DNA from: Ceratotherium simum simum
Lineage: Eukaryota > Chordata > Mammalia > Perissodactyla > Rhinocerotidae
Direction of reading: 5' to 3'
DNA length: 64,000 bases
NCBI RefSeq assembly: GCF_000283155.1
Contig: NW_004454178.1
Span: 28,927,283-28,991,282 of the forward strand
In this document: positions 11,941 to 56,847 of the stretch, one piece after another
How positions within the stretch are numbered: the first letter of the stretch is position 1
How the letters are laid out: the number at the start of each line of letters is the position of its first letter
Notes under the pieces: model-generated
What the model was told of the DNA's origin: nothing
The model's database searches: none
The model's input: only the letters and a program-made list of their open reading frames with translations
Position numbers and translations under genes: made by a program

Positions 11941-14900
11941 GTTTTCAAGATTCAGGCAGCCTTAGGCATGCCTGTTACTATGTATGGAGGTTTTAAAATA
12001 GGGCCTAAATTCTATGCCGCCCTCCTGTTGAGCAGCCAAGTCCTGTTCTTTCCCTTCCATCTGTGCAGCTTATAACTGGTCCATGCAGAGCTGAGCTCCG
12101 TCTTCTCTGGAGGGTGGAGGGAGGGAAATGCAGATGGGGCGGGTAAGATGCCCCCCCAAAATGAACCATGCCCAACTATGCAAGCATGTTAATTTACTTT
12201 GCTCTCAGGCATGGCAGAACCTCTCTGGGTCTCAACATTCCCTGTCCCCCAGCAGCCTCCCCCACAGCCACGGTGAGGAAGGACGTCCCTTGGTGAAACC
12301 TCCTCCATGTCCAGGGAGTGGGGACTGGGTCTCCGCTTTCTCCTTACACCGCCCCCCCCAAACCTGGTTGTTCTAATGGCCTCATGGACCTCATCGGCTC
12401 CATTGGGAGACCCCTGGCCACACAAGAAATTTCATTTTCCACATTCAATTTCTGTCTTCATTTCATACATCTTGTGAGTTCTCGAACACTACAGGGAAGT
12501 GAATGAATGTGTTTTCAGATTCCAGATAAATAAATCAAGAAACCATCTGATGAAACAAGTGACTGGGAGGCAGCATGCATTTCTAGAATGCTGCCTCATT
12601 TAAGGACCTTCCAAATAGGATCGAGGCAGGTTTGTACACCTGATCCTCCACCAGGTATCCGGAGAACAGCATTTGCAGCGTAATTCACTGGTAAGTTTTG
12701 TCAAAGGGACACTCTGGTTTGTCACACCCAACTGTGGAGGTCCGAGACAATGAGTGGTCACAAAGGGATCTTTTTTTACCTCGGTGTCAACAAGTACTTG
12801 AAGTCAAGTACCTACATCTTCCCCACGATGAGCTGATGACCTAACTCCAGGAGAGGTGAGGTTTTGCATCAGGATTCAACCAAAATTTGGGAGGATGGTT
12901 ACAACCTACCAATACACAATTGGTATTGCAATGGCCAAGGAGTGTTGATGTGACCATTGGCCGAATGCGCCTCTTTAGTTCATGACTAAAGTCACAAAGT
13001 ATGAATTACTAGGAGTCAGGTGCTAAGGAAATTCAACATGTGAAAGATGCTCCTAATGGTCGGCTAATTCAAATGGACTCTAAGAATTTAATAGAGATGC
13101 TACGTGTCATTCCTGCTCCCCACAAGGAGAATGAAGTCTTGATGCAGAGTGATCCCCTAGGTGTGATCACAGCTGTGGCTCTGAGGGTCTTGTGTGGAAC
13201 AGTTGTCAGCCATTAAATCAATATTAAGGAGGTGTCAAAACACTTAACTTTTACCAAAAACATTACATGTCAAAGACTTATTTTTAAATGTTTGACAGGT
13301 ATATATTCTTGGCTTTTATCTCAGGCAAGGAAATCAAAATGCCCTGTAACCTGTGAAAGTTGTCATTTCCTTAACTTTTCTTCAATTTACTTCTTTCCAA
13401 TACTAAGGAGCTAACCCTATTTTTACTATTCTAAATTTTAATAAAAATGGCGTTTATAGACTTTCCATGCCAATCCTGAGTCTTTGAAGTTTCACAGTGA
13501 ACAGGATTTTGACTTGCTGTAGGTATGAAATGGGTGGTCAGACCCGTCTGGGGTCCTCAACCTTCTGAGCTTTGAAAATCACCTGGGAAGCTGTTTAATC
13601 TGAAATCTGGGCCCACCCCATTGACATCATTTGAACTTAATCACATCTGGGAAGACCCCCTCCTCCAAATACAATCCTCTTCAGAGGTACTAGGGGCCAG
13701 GACTCCAAGGTAGGAATTTGGAGGAACATAGCACCCTTCATCCTGGCTGGTGTCTCAGCCCCCAGAATTACTGCCTCCTCTTCAGACATTCAGCACCATG
13801 GGCCACGTCCCTGTGACCATCCCCTGAAAATTTAAGGGGTCCCCAGGCACTATGTCCCTTAAGGATCAGCAATGCCCCGAGCCAGGCTGTCTTCAGAACG
13901 AGAAGGTCATCCGGCATCCTGGGCCAGCACAGGCCTCCTAATGCATAACATTCGGAAATGAGAGAGTCAGTAAAAAATGATGAGTATCTTTGCTATAATC
14001 AATGTGCCCTGTTAGTTCTGAAGATCCTGTGGTTTAGTGACCGCTCATCTGAGATGTGTGTTCTGTAAGTGTCCCAGCTGCATGCAGGGTTCAGTGGCTG
14101 TGAAACAAGAGGAACTTGGCCTCAATTGTTACTGATGCAGAATCTCATCTTATTTCTTTCTAGCTGCATGTTAATGTGAAGGGTTAGTGTATATAACATC
14201 TGACTACCTTATCTTACGAGATCTATAACATGAGCCATTTATCAAGCAGTAGTTTCTAAATCAGATTCTGGATTAAAAGTCAGAAGCAATATAGATTTTA
14301 ACACATATTTATGGGGATTCAAAGACTGCTTTGGGAAGAATTCTTGAAGCTGGAGCCTGAACTTCTTGACAATAGTAAAACAACAGTATCCTATTGCTCG
14401 CCATTGAATTTTAAGGATTGTTTTCAGACCCCCAGGTGAAGACCCTTATTTACAATACATGAGCAGAACCTGGGCTCAATTCCCAGGTTTCTGGAAAATG
14501 CAGTACCTGTTTCAGCTCAATGAACACTGGAATTGGGAGCCGATCTACCAGCAAACCAGAGGTGCGGTCCTCATATTTAGGAGAAAGGATATTAAATTTG
14601 AAGTGAAGATAATTGTTACATTATTAGCAATTAACAAAAATTAGTTGTTAAAGTTTGAATGTAAATAGGGTCGTGGGGAGGGTAGGGCTGAGGAGGCAAC
14701 AAAATGGGCCAGCGATTCCTGAAGCAGACCCTTCAGATGCAGTCTCTGTCTTCGTCACCAGAAAAGAGCGGGAAGCGAAGTTAATTCCATCTAGAAAAGA
14801 AATAGCCCCAAATCACCCATGTGTAAAGAGACTAAGATCTTAGTTTTAAACTTTGCTGGGAGCAAATGGGGCAATTCTGGAGAATTCTGTTTGGAGAATT

Positions 14901-16290
14901 CTGTAAATACAGCCTCAACGTATTCACACCACCTGCAGCATCAGCTCACACAGAAGCAAAGCCAGGCGCAGGAGTGTTTGTTGATTTAGGACAAGGAGGC
15001 GGCTCATACAGTTGTGGGGCTTGCTAAGCAGGTCCCAGGTCCGTGGAGCAGGCAGCCAGGAGGGAAGGTTCCGCAGAGCAACAGTAGACCCAGCATTTCA
15101 GGCCTACCTTCTCTTTTGCAGGCTTTCCACTGGTTAAGTGGCCCACCAGGGTTGGCTTCCTTTTGGGTTAAAATACTTGACTCATTAGAGACTTGAATTG
15201 CATCTGCAAAGCCCCCCCAGCAGCACCCAGGCTAGTGCTGACTGAGTAACTGGGAGAGGGGTGCCTGCTGCAAAACGGATGCGTCCCTGAAGGGGACATC
15301 ACCCCTCTGGAGAGGATTCTCCAGAGCTGCCCCAACCAATACCACCCTCACAAGGAGACATCATGCGGCCCAACCAGACAATGCATTTGGCTAAACCATC
15401 AGCTTTCCAAGGGCTCCCCTGCCCGGTGACTGACTGAACAGCAAACCCAGTGTGAGTTAGAACCTAGTTCTGTCTTCCCGCAGAACAAAAGTAGGAACCA
15501 AACTCATCAGACTCCTGGACGGTGACCCCAGCTTGTTCTCCTGAAACCGTCCCTCGGCCATTTCTAGAGGGCCGTGTCCCTCAGCTCCTCTGTCCTACAT
15601 CTGCTCTGGGGCCTGAGGGCTGCTCCCTAACAGCAAGTGAGCACAGTGGGGACACTGGGGCAGGCCTTTCCCTGTGGTTCAGGGGATCCTCTGTTGGGCC
15701 ACTTGAGCTTGGGGACCCCTTGAAGACTTGGTTGGGCTTCGTCTGAGCCGTGCTGGGTCTGAGGGTCCTGCTCTCCGTCCTTGCTTTCTCCTTCACGGGC
15801 CCACCCTGCCCTTCCTCTGGCTCCCTCTGCTTCTCTTGGGGGTGCTTCCCCTGTAGAATCTTCAAGTCTGACCCCATTATGGTGCCTGCTTCTAGGGGAC
15901 CCAGACGGGCCAGCATGGCACTGGGGTGGTCTGAGAATCAGGCAGCAGGGGGCCCGCTCACCCAGCTGTCCTGAGCACGGAGGGTCCTGGGAGGTGGAGG
16001 CCAGAGCTGCCACTGGGGGTGCCCGGGGATGAGCAGGGGGCCTGCAGGTGATATTGCTTTGCCTACGAAAGACAGACATGGGGGATGGGAAAGTGGACGC
16101 CCAGCAGAGATGTAGAAACAAGCGCCTGAGCTGTGCTGCAGACGGGAAAGGACAGAGACAGAGGCCGGGGGCACGGCAGAGCTGGGCGTGTGCCCTGTGA
16201 GGCCAGAAGACCCTGCAGAGGCTCCTGCTCCACAAGGGGCACCCTCACCCAGGCCGGCTGGGCCCCGCATCACTAGGGAGTCCCTAGTGT
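11941..16290. other. Intergenic, mostly unassigned
   Basis: Contains a MER5-like relic (13.54-13.63 kb) followed by an unnamed repeat-like segment (13.63-13.73 kb). A GC-rich patch lies at 15.5-16.27 kb, whose overlapping ORFs (up to 202 codons) look like chance. Confidence 0.6.
13540..13625 (+). mobile_element. MER5A-like (hAT-Charlie) fragment
   Basis: 'ggggtcctcaaccttctgag' then 'aaaatcacctgggaagctgt' then 'aatctgggcccacccca' matches the first half of a MER5-type element. Confidence 0.6.
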
Positions 16291-16935
16291 TGAGTTTTTC
16301 AGGAAAGAGTGTTGGATTTTGTCAAATGATCTTCCTGCTTCTGTTGAGATGATCTCTGGGTTTTGTCTTTTTTTTATATAAATATGGTAGTTTACACTGA
16401 TTTATTTTCATATGTTGACACAACTTTGCATTCCTGGGATAAATCTTTGTTTATATGCTGCTGGTTTGGTTAGCTAGTATTTTGCTAAGGGGGTATCTAC
16501 CTATCTCCCTCTATATTTTTTCATATATTTACATCTATATTCATATATTCATGAAGGTTACATTGGTCTTTTCTTACAATGCCCTTTCTGTTTTAGTATC
16601 AGACTAATAGTAGCCTCACAGAATGATTGCAAAGTGTTCCCTTGTTTCTATTTTTGGAAGAGTTTGTGAAGGATTGACTTTAGTTCTTCTTCAGGTGTTG
16701 GTAGAATTCATAGGCGAGCCGTCCCATCCTGGGAAGGTTTTTTTGGTTACTAACTCAGTTCTTCAACAAACTCTCCTCAGATTATTGTATACCTTGATTA
16801 ATTTCCAAAGTTTTGAGAAAGTTAACTTTTACTCTATTGTCAGTGTTCTAATTGCTTTTGTGAAGGAGGGGATTTTTGGAGGCACCTCACCATTCCCAGA
16901 GATATCATCTGGTGTTGCAATGAAATTGGTATAGA
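16290..16935 (-). mobile_element. L1 ORF2 fragment
   Basis: The reverse complement of L1 reverse-transcriptase-region DNA: 'gcattcctgggataaatctt', 'ttggaagagtttgtgaagga', 'ttcttcaggtgttggtagaa'. All frames are interrupted. Confidence 0.82.
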
Positions 16936-18236
16936 AGAAAAAGCACTTCTGGACACTACCGGCATGCCAGCTGTCGGGGGCCGTGCTGATTTCCTCCAGG
17001 TGCCATATCGGAAGAGCAATTGGAGTTAAAATGATTACATTTGAACTAACCCACACTTGTCATCTAGGAGCCACCATCCTCCTGCTCAGGCTCAGCAGAT
17101 AAGTGAGATGAGGCCGAGGGACACCTCACCCTGTGCTCCTCAGCCTCTGGGGGGCCCAGACTCTGCAATTCCCCCTGAGATGAAGTCCTGCTTTAGTATC
17201 ATTCTCCTGATGAGGAGGGGAAATCTCAGCACCCAGGTGGCCCAGCCTGGATGAAACTCCACTCTGGAATTTGGGGGTCGACATGGGGATGCTGGCGGTT
17301 GTTGAGTGTGTCTACTCCAGAGCTATTTCCTGGTACCAAGGGGACAACCACAGGGAGTTTAAAACAAGAAAGAAAAACCAGCAAACCAAACCTTTACAGC
17401 ACATATTAAGCATAGCACAGCACATTTGTTTTCCCAGGGCGTGGCATCAACAGCCACACACTCGATGCACGTTAGAAAATAATAACTGTGGACGGAGCAT
17501 CCACTGCACTTAAATTCTGAATTTTACAAGCTGCTTTCAGGGGCTCATTTATGATTATTAATTAACCTGTCTACCAGTGCCCGATTAAGGAAATCTCAGA
17601 GAAAGCCTAAGGACTCAAAGCCATAAAATAACTCAAGTTTAATTGTTTTAGTACTGAAATGTTTTTCAAAAGTGTTGTATTATATACTTACACCGAAGAT
17701 TTGCACTTATGGGTACCTGTTGACCCTCTTCAACAGTTTGGCTGTTCACAACTCTTTTCACGTGTTTTCCACATCAATGCTCCTCTTTTACATATTTCAT
17801 AATCTGACGAATTTACATTTATGGCAAATGCGTTTTGAGTCCTGAAGCCAGCCCCATGTGGCTTCTTGTGAACAACCCAGACCATTTACAGTCGACTCAT
17901 ACACCTGTGGCCATTTTCAGGAGAGTAAAGTAAGTGATGCTATTAGGAGGGAAATATGATCTTACGTGTAATTATAAAAACTGTCATTTTTCAAATAGCA
18001 CAAGAAGATCCCTTTAATCTTCGACTGTTGGCTTTGATGCCCTGCTGTCCTCATGCCCAGGGGCTCAGGGAAGCTCTGGGGAAAGCGGTCTGTTCCTCTC
18101 CTCAGTGAGGTCCCTGCTGGGATGAATCTGAGAAGAGGGTGTTGTGTATAACACCTGTTACCTGAGAACTGCATGCACTTCTGCTGATAGTTCCCAGTAG
18201 ATACCAGTCCTTTGCATTTACAGAAAAGCAGCATTT
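16936..18236. other. Intergenic, unassigned
   Basis: No gene or named repeat recognised. Confidence 0.6.
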
Positions 18237-18252
18237 TAAACTGAAACATTCA

Positions 18253-18480
18253 TGGGCCAGCCCCATGGCTTAGCGGTTAAGTGCACACGCTCCACTGCTG
18301 GCGGCCCGGGTTCGGATCCCGGGTGCCCACAGACGCACTGCTTCTCCGGCCATGCTGAGGCTGTGTCCCACATACAGCAACTAGAAGAATGTGCAGCTAT
18401 GACATACAACTATCTATTGGGGCTTTGGGGGGGAAAATAAATAAAAAAAAAAAAGAAAGAAAGGAAAAAAAATAAATAAA
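18253..18480 (+). mobile_element. ERE SINE
   Basis: Head 'ggccagccccatggcttagc', box B ggttcggatccc, 'catacagcaactagaagaat', and an A/T-rich tail with AAATA units. A perfect 16-bp target-site duplication taaactgaaacattca lies at 18,237-18,252 and 18,481-18,496, so it is a complete and fairly young copy. Confidence 0.97.
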
Positions 18481-18496
18481 TAAACTGAAACATTCA

Positions 18497-19941
18497 CAAA
18501 ATACTATAGGAAACTTGAAGTTTACTCCCAAAGGGAGGAAAATCAAGATAGTCATTGGCGACGTCAAATTCAGTATGGACACAGTTGAGTAGTAACTAGC
18601 TATCCCCAAATGGGTTTAGGAAACGCTTGTTAGGGCCTCCTTGACCAGAGTCTAGCTTGTTTCAGATTGAGGGTCCACTGACCGCCCAGCTACGGTGACA
18701 GTGCGTGACCCAGACAGTCTATGGATGGGACACAGATGGTCACAAGACCAAACCCCTCGGTTTCTGGGACAGAAATGACAAAAAGTCACATTCACGATTT
18801 ACCCACTCAGAGATTTTTAAGTTCTGCATGTTGCTAAAGGAAGAACCCTATTATAGCATGAAAAATTGAAGGAATGTTTCCATATAAAATGTTCTTCAAT
18901 GCACTTCAGCTGCTTTTGAGCACAATTCAATTTAACTCTGATTTCCTCCTTATTCTCCTATGCTTTGCACATCTTAAATTGCGTACAGGGTCTTTGCACA
19001 TTTTAAATTGTGAACAGGGTCTATACACATCTTAAATTGTGCACAGGGTCCCGCACATTCATCCTTTTGCTGTTGCTAATTGCTTTGGTCTAATTAACCC
19101 AGAATCACAGTTTTGAATTCATCCTGAAAATTCTAGGGCACTAAAGCTTCTGAGACTTTTTTTGTTTCTTAGAATATTTTTCTTTCCAAAATGCCTCTTT
19201 GTTGCTCAGTCCCCCTCTATGGTAGGGTCAGGCTCTGGGCACTGTTCTTCAGGACACAGGACTGGGATGCCCTCCCATTTCCTCACTTGTCTGTGACGTC
19301 CTTACCTTGATGCTCACAGGATGTGTCACAGCAGCCTGCGCTGCATTTTTTGGACCTGGGTTATTTTATAAATGAGCCCCACATTTTTTCTGGATATTTC
19401 AAACACATTTGTATAAGACAATTTTGGCAAATATGTGCAAACACCTGATATACTGTATCAGTTATCTAGTCCTGGGTAACAATATCATCACAGACTCAGC
19501 TAGCTGGATTGCTAATGTGATGAGCTTGGTGTAATGAGTAGTAATAATTCAGTGTCTGTTCAGAATAATGGTTATTCTCCTAATTTATAGAAAACAATAT
19601 TGATGCTGCCTGCTAGCATGGAGCACGCCCCCTCAGATTGCTCTCCATCTCCTCTAGGAGCAAAGAATGGGGAGGAGGCAGCCACCACTGCTCACTTCTC
19701 ACCAGTCCTTCCTTGGAGACCCCATGGAGAAGCTCAGGCACCACTGTGTTCTCTGCATGAATCCCTGTCATTATAGAAAGTGCTGCAGCTTACGTGAAGA
19801 CATGGGCTGCACATTCTGCTTTTAACTCCCCTAGAATACAGAGGCATACAGCATCACAAGATTTCATGTGAGGAAGCATACATTTTTTAAAAATCAGAAA
19901 ATGTCAGGTAGGGGACTTTGAGTTAAACATGGAAAAACTTA
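18497..19941. other. Intergenic, unassigned apart from a 29-bp tandem repeat
   Basis: Holds the tandem repeat at 18,968-19,053. 19.44-19.76 kb looks like old repeat sequence but I could not name it. Confidence 0.6.
18968..19053. repeat. 29-bp tandem repeat, three copies
   Basis: Units begin cacatcttaaattg and contain acagggtct, at 18,968, 18,997 and 19,026. They differ by a few substitutions, with the last unit a base short. Confidence 0.93.
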
Positions 19942-20195
19942 GGGGCCGGCCCAGTGGTGTAGTGGTTAAGTTCACATGCTCCACTTTGGCTGCCCGGGGT
20001 TTGCAGGTTTGAATCCTGGGCGTGGACAGATGTACCACTCATCAAGATATGCTGTGGTGGCATCCCACATACAAAAAACTAGAGGAAGATGGGCACGGAT
20101 GTTAGCCCAGGGCCAATCTTCCTCAGCAAAAAAGAGGAAGATTGGCAACAGATGTTAGGTCAGGGCCAAGCTTCCTCACCAAACAAAAAAAAAGA
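19942..20195 (+). mobile_element. ERE SINE, longer variant
   Basis: Head 'ggggccggcccagtggtgta', a body with the 'gcccggggtttgcaggttt' variant, and two 'gaagattggcaacagatgtt'-type tail units before an A-rich tail. No clear target-site duplication, so the 3' boundary is approximate. Confidence 0.9.
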
Positions 20196-20579
20196 AAAAC
20201 GAAAAGCTTGGATTTTAACTTCCATTCATCTTTAAAAGCCCACTATATTGACAGCAATTTGGTTTAAAAAAACTCACAAAGATAAAAAAAATAAGATCAA
20301 ATAAAATAGAAATGAGACAAGTGCCTGTGAGAGATGCTGAGGGGATGCTTCAGATGGGGGTCAGAGGGTTCGCTTCCCCACTAGGCGTCTGGAGATGCAA
20401 ACAGGAAACAAGACAAATGGGGCCCCTGTCCCTGAGTTTTCCAGAATCAGAGGCCTCTGGTCGCCCTGACAGCAAGACAGGGGGTGGGACTCAACACAGA
20501 GAGCACCCTACAGAAACAAAAAGAAATGGAGAAGATGTTTGGTATTTGTTCAGTAAAGTATGTTACCAAACCAAGTAGG

Positions 20580-21240
20580 CTTGCCTCCTGGTGAGTTAAA
20601 TAAGACTCTACACCAGTGGAAGTTGTCCTACAAAGTAAAGTGTATTTGCAACAAATAGGAGACCAGGAGGAATCATTTCCAAAGTCATGGCGTCCCCGAA
20701 CAAAGGGAAGCAGGAACTTTTATTTGGTTGGGGAATGTGTCAAAAGGGAGAGGCGGGTATTTGCTTGCACAGGCTCAGCTGGAGAACATGCTTCCACATG
20801 AGGCCTAAGCTCCTCCTGGAGAGATCTTTGTATTAAAAATAAGGCAAAGGTCATGGGTGGAGAGGCTTGGTCAGTTTCAGGGTGGTTGATGTTTACATCT
20901 CCTTAACACAAAAAAGGAAAAGAAACAACTTGGAAAAACAGTTAATTGTTTCCAAACCCACCTTTGAGTTTCTCGAGGCGCCTCGTTGGTGACAAGCGGA
21001 GTTGGGTAAAGTGCCTCCCAGGAGATGTTGGATGAAGAAAACCCTTTATTCAGGACAAGGACAGTCCAGTTCCCCTGTCCTGAGCTGGCTCCCACAGTGC
21101 TCATGACAAGAAGCTCATGGGACTCTCCTCTTAGGGACCTCCACATTCCAGACAAGATGCAGGGACCCAGGGTCCCAGGGTCCCAGGAACCTGGCTGTCA
21201 TTCTGCCAAACCCCATGTCTTAAGACCCAGTGGACGCTTG
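20580..21240 (-). mobile_element. Possible LTR-type repeat
   Basis: On the minus strand an AATAAA near 21,040 is preceded by a G/C-rich block and followed by an R-U5-like stretch ('gaggcgcctcgagaaactca'). The layout resembles an endogenous retrovirus LTR. No terminal repeats or target duplications found; could also be unique sequence. Confidence 0.3.
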
Positions 21241-22245
21241 TGGTTTTGTAGGCTAAGAATCTATCATTTTCATGTGTGGTTTATAAGCTAAGATTCTATC
21301 ACTAATACTATTTTTATTCAGCTAAGACAGTCAATTATGTGCAAAGTGAACTGTGCCCTTAATGACCCAGAATTTGAAATGCCCGTGGGCTCCAGTAGCT
21401 TAGTCACTTCAAACCCCCTCTTCCGTCCTTCACTCTTTCCTTATTACTCATACACGTGCTCACATATTACTCACACACGTGTGCACAATTGCTCACATGC
21501 ATGTCTCCAACACACCGACGGAAGGACAGACTCTGCACTTGTTTCTTGCTTACACGCTCCATCATCCAATGAGAAAGCAAGAAGCCAGGAGGCATCTAAA
21601 TGTTTGGGGACATGTGTTGGCCCATGGATCAAAAAACCCAGCATCCAACAGCATGCTTTGATTTACGGCAAATCCATTCCATCTTTCCCCATTTTGAATA
21701 TAATTTGATGACCTGGTTGTGCAATCAAACCTAACTGATATTTAGATTTCAGAATAATCTGATATATATATGTCAGTGACCCATCAACAATCCATCACAG
21801 AAAGTTGATGTTCAATAAGAAAAGATGTGGAAGCAGATGTATAATTATAGGTTGATTTAGAAAAACAAGATGAGATCCTTCAGGTTTTTCTTCTCTTCAA
21901 ATAATATTCTGGGACTAACAGCACGGAAGCATGTGCACTGGCCACGTGGTGATGGAGAGGGTGGGCTGGTGACTCAGTCAAGCCTTTCCATTCGTGAGCG
22001 CCAGCACCGGGGGAAATCCATTCACAAGCCTGTGGTTTCCTCATTGGTAAATTGACAAGTCAGATTACTAAAAACAAAATCTAAACTCTTCCCAAGTCCA
22101 TAACCTCTTCTACTCTGTGGCTCTGTGTCCTAGGAAGGACCACGCACCCCTGTGAAAGACATTCAAAGGATCTTATTTCCCCATCAAGCCATTTTTGTAT
22201 CTTGCATGAGGCAGGGGCGAGGACCCAGCGCTGGAGCCGAGCCCT

Positions 22246-22256
22246 GGGGGGGGGGG
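22246..22256. repeat. Poly-G run of 11
   Basis: Uninterrupted homopolymer; its length is likely to be polymorphic or miscalled. Confidence 0.9.
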
Positions 22257-24353
22257 TGTCCCAGCAGTCTCGTGACACTGCTTCTGGGAGTCAAGTGGCA
22301 ACATTAGAGGCAAGACAGCTGTGACGTGCAATGTTCTGATTCCTACCGGAGAGGGAGTGGCTGAGGAAAGAAGAGCTCAGGCTTCCCAAATGAAGAGGCT
22401 GATTATACGCTGCTTACATGGTTCGTTTCAATTTGAAAAGAGAAACAGTTGAGTATTCTTGCCTTTTAACTCTTATGGGTGCACTAAATTCTTCCTGCCA
22501 GCACTCCAGGATTTCAGGGCAGCCCCACCAAGCTCTAGGGAGGAGACGCACATGACAGACAACACATCCAGTGTTGAGGGCACCACCGATGGTTGACTGA
22601 TAGTTAGACTACCATTAGTCCTTACAATCACAGATTACTTTTACTGTAGCCATCAGTAAACAGTTATCATTTTCCTCTCACTTTCTATTTGAGCCATTTA
22701 AAATTAAAAAAATAACATGGTAACTGCAGCATCAATTTGCAAACAATAACAATCCCAGGACAGTCCATGATGTGCGAAGAAATACACACCAGTACAGAGT
22801 GCACACAGCTACACTGTTTCACTCTTTGAAAAACTCTAATTTCATAACTGTAAAGTGTTATATAAATTACCTTAAAATATATTCCTCACTTCATTTTAAA
22901 AGTCTTGTTTTATTAACAAACAAGAAGGTAAACTTTACAAATCGACAGGACAGTGAGGGCACGTGATGCATCGATGGGCTTTCGTGCAGAAGATGAGCAG
23001 TGGTGGCATGTGGCCCCCTGTATGTCCTCTTGAGACATCGGGCACCCATGAGTCCCCCTCACTTGTAAACACTGCCAGGAGGTCACCACGTCTGCACCCA
23101 GCTCTGCATTGTCCAACTTACCATCTCTCTCTCGATGTTACAGATGGGGCTATGTGTGCACCATTCACTAAGATTTGTCCTTCTAAAGTGACTGTATTAG
23201 TTGAGAACCTTAGATTTATAGGAAAAAAAAATCAACAAGTGCTAGCATATAAGAAAGGATAGCAATTTTTAACAGACAAATTAAGACAAAGGTAATGTGG
23301 AAAAAGACACAGAAAAGTAGGTGAAATCGACAGGAAACAGCAACATGGAGGTCAGGCATTTCTTCTCCTTCCCGATGTGGACACGCTCCAGGAGCCCTAC
23401 ACGCGGGCCTGGGGTGAGTGGGTGCATGGAGCGCATCTTCTGTTAATTAGTTCTATGGGACCCAACTGCAGGCTTCCTGTGATGGTTTTATTGGGGCTCC
23501 AAAATTAATGACCAGACAGTTTCCTTGGAATCATCTGTCCCCTGTTGCTCTCCTGGTCTGCTCCCCAAGAAGGTCCCACTGGTTTTGGGAGCTCTGAGAC
23601 ATGAACCTCCACATCCTGGAGTTGAGACAAGAACAACGGATTTCAGGGTTGTTCTGGCTGTTCAGGTTGGGGCGTGGCTGTATCTCATAGTCAACATGTG
23701 TAGGATTTTTGTGACCAGTTGGCCAAGCACGTGGGAGTTTGTGCCGGAAACAGTTCAAACTTTAGAAAAGGAAATGTGATTCGCAGAGTAACTTGCTCTC
23801 TAATATGTGAGAAAGATGCTCCATGGAATACAGTCTCAGGAGAGCAAAGAAAAGTTGGGGAGACCTTTAGGGGAAATCCAAGCCAACAAACGGCAAAGAA
23901 ACAGAAGAATTTACCATGACAAAGAAAACTGACAAATCACCAAGAGTTTAGGGAAATAAATTTACTATTACGTATCATTCAGGTATTGCAGATGCAAAAA
24001 AAATACGTTTTCAGTATTGAGAATTTGTGGTTCTATCTGCTCTTCAATTTTAATCAAAAAAAAAAAAACCTTTGTGAAATCAACATTAGTTGGGACACTG
24101 CCAAAAGACAATCACAGACCTTGATGACATAAGATGAAGGAAAAAAGTAAAACATGTACAGTTCGCTCTGCACCATCTGAGCGCCGTTACCTCCACTGCC
24201 GAAAATGGGCACCTAGTGTTGGAAGTATCCAAAGTCACCGTGAGCATCTGCAGGAAAAATTAAATCAAGGCAATGCAAACAAACCAGCAATGAAACCCCG
24301 ACAGATGAGTGGGGCATGGCATCAATGAGCAAAGCGAAAGGCAAGAAAGGCTG

Positions 24354-24359
24354 TTTATT
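24354..24359 (-). promoter_or_regulatory. Candidate CNTNAP3 poly(A) signal (AATAAA)
   Basis: On the minus strand an AATAAA lies 418 nt past the stop codon and is followed by a T-rich stretch, compatible with cleavage near 24,335. AATAAA is common by chance, and further hexamers lie downstream (for example near 22,910), so this is only the first plausible site. Confidence 0.35.
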
Positions 24360-24776
24360 TTTGGCCACGTGGCTATGGCTCACAGAAGACACGAAGATTC
24401 AACAGAGGTGGTTGAGAAGGACGTTCAGTTCTGTGATCATGAAATGCAGCCTCAGGTCCGCCAGAGACAGATGGCTCAGAGCAAGTTTCCCTTTGAAAAC
24501 CGCAGCGGCTAAGCAAGTTAAAATTCAGTTTAAAAGCACATTAGAGCATCAGAACTAACATGGATTATGACCATATCAAATTCATGGTGACATAAAATGC
24601 AGTGACTCAAACGACAGCTAAGGGATAATGCCATTGGACACTCCATGAGGCAGGATTTGCCCAGCACGATTGTGTCACAACCTGTTGCATTTGCAAAGGG
24701 GATTTCTGACCATCGGGAGCCCCGGGCGTAGGAGAAAGTCAGCCTGCAGTGAGGATGTGTCCATCCTGGCTCCCAC

Positions 24777-56847
<32,071 letters not shown>

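Larger units (their letters stand above)
20196..24353. other. Intergenic 3' flank of CNTNAP3, unassigned
   Basis: Holds a possible LTR (20.58-21.24 kb), a CACGTG-rich CA tract (21.44-21.50 kb) and an 11-G run (22,246-22,256). Nothing else recognised. The extreme 3' UTR of CNTNAP3 may extend into it. Confidence 0.55.

Noticed and set aside
15627..16235. 202-codon minus-strand ORF in a GC-rich patch
   Set aside because: Low-complexity Pro/Arg/Ser composition, several overlapping ORFs in other frames and no family motif; expected by chance at this GC content.
18253..18480. tRNA gene in the SINE heads (also at 4,908, 19,942 and 41,140)
   Set aside because: Box A/B-like motifs are present, but the sequence continues into SINE body and tail and does not fold into a complete cloverleaf; these are tRNA-derived SINEs.
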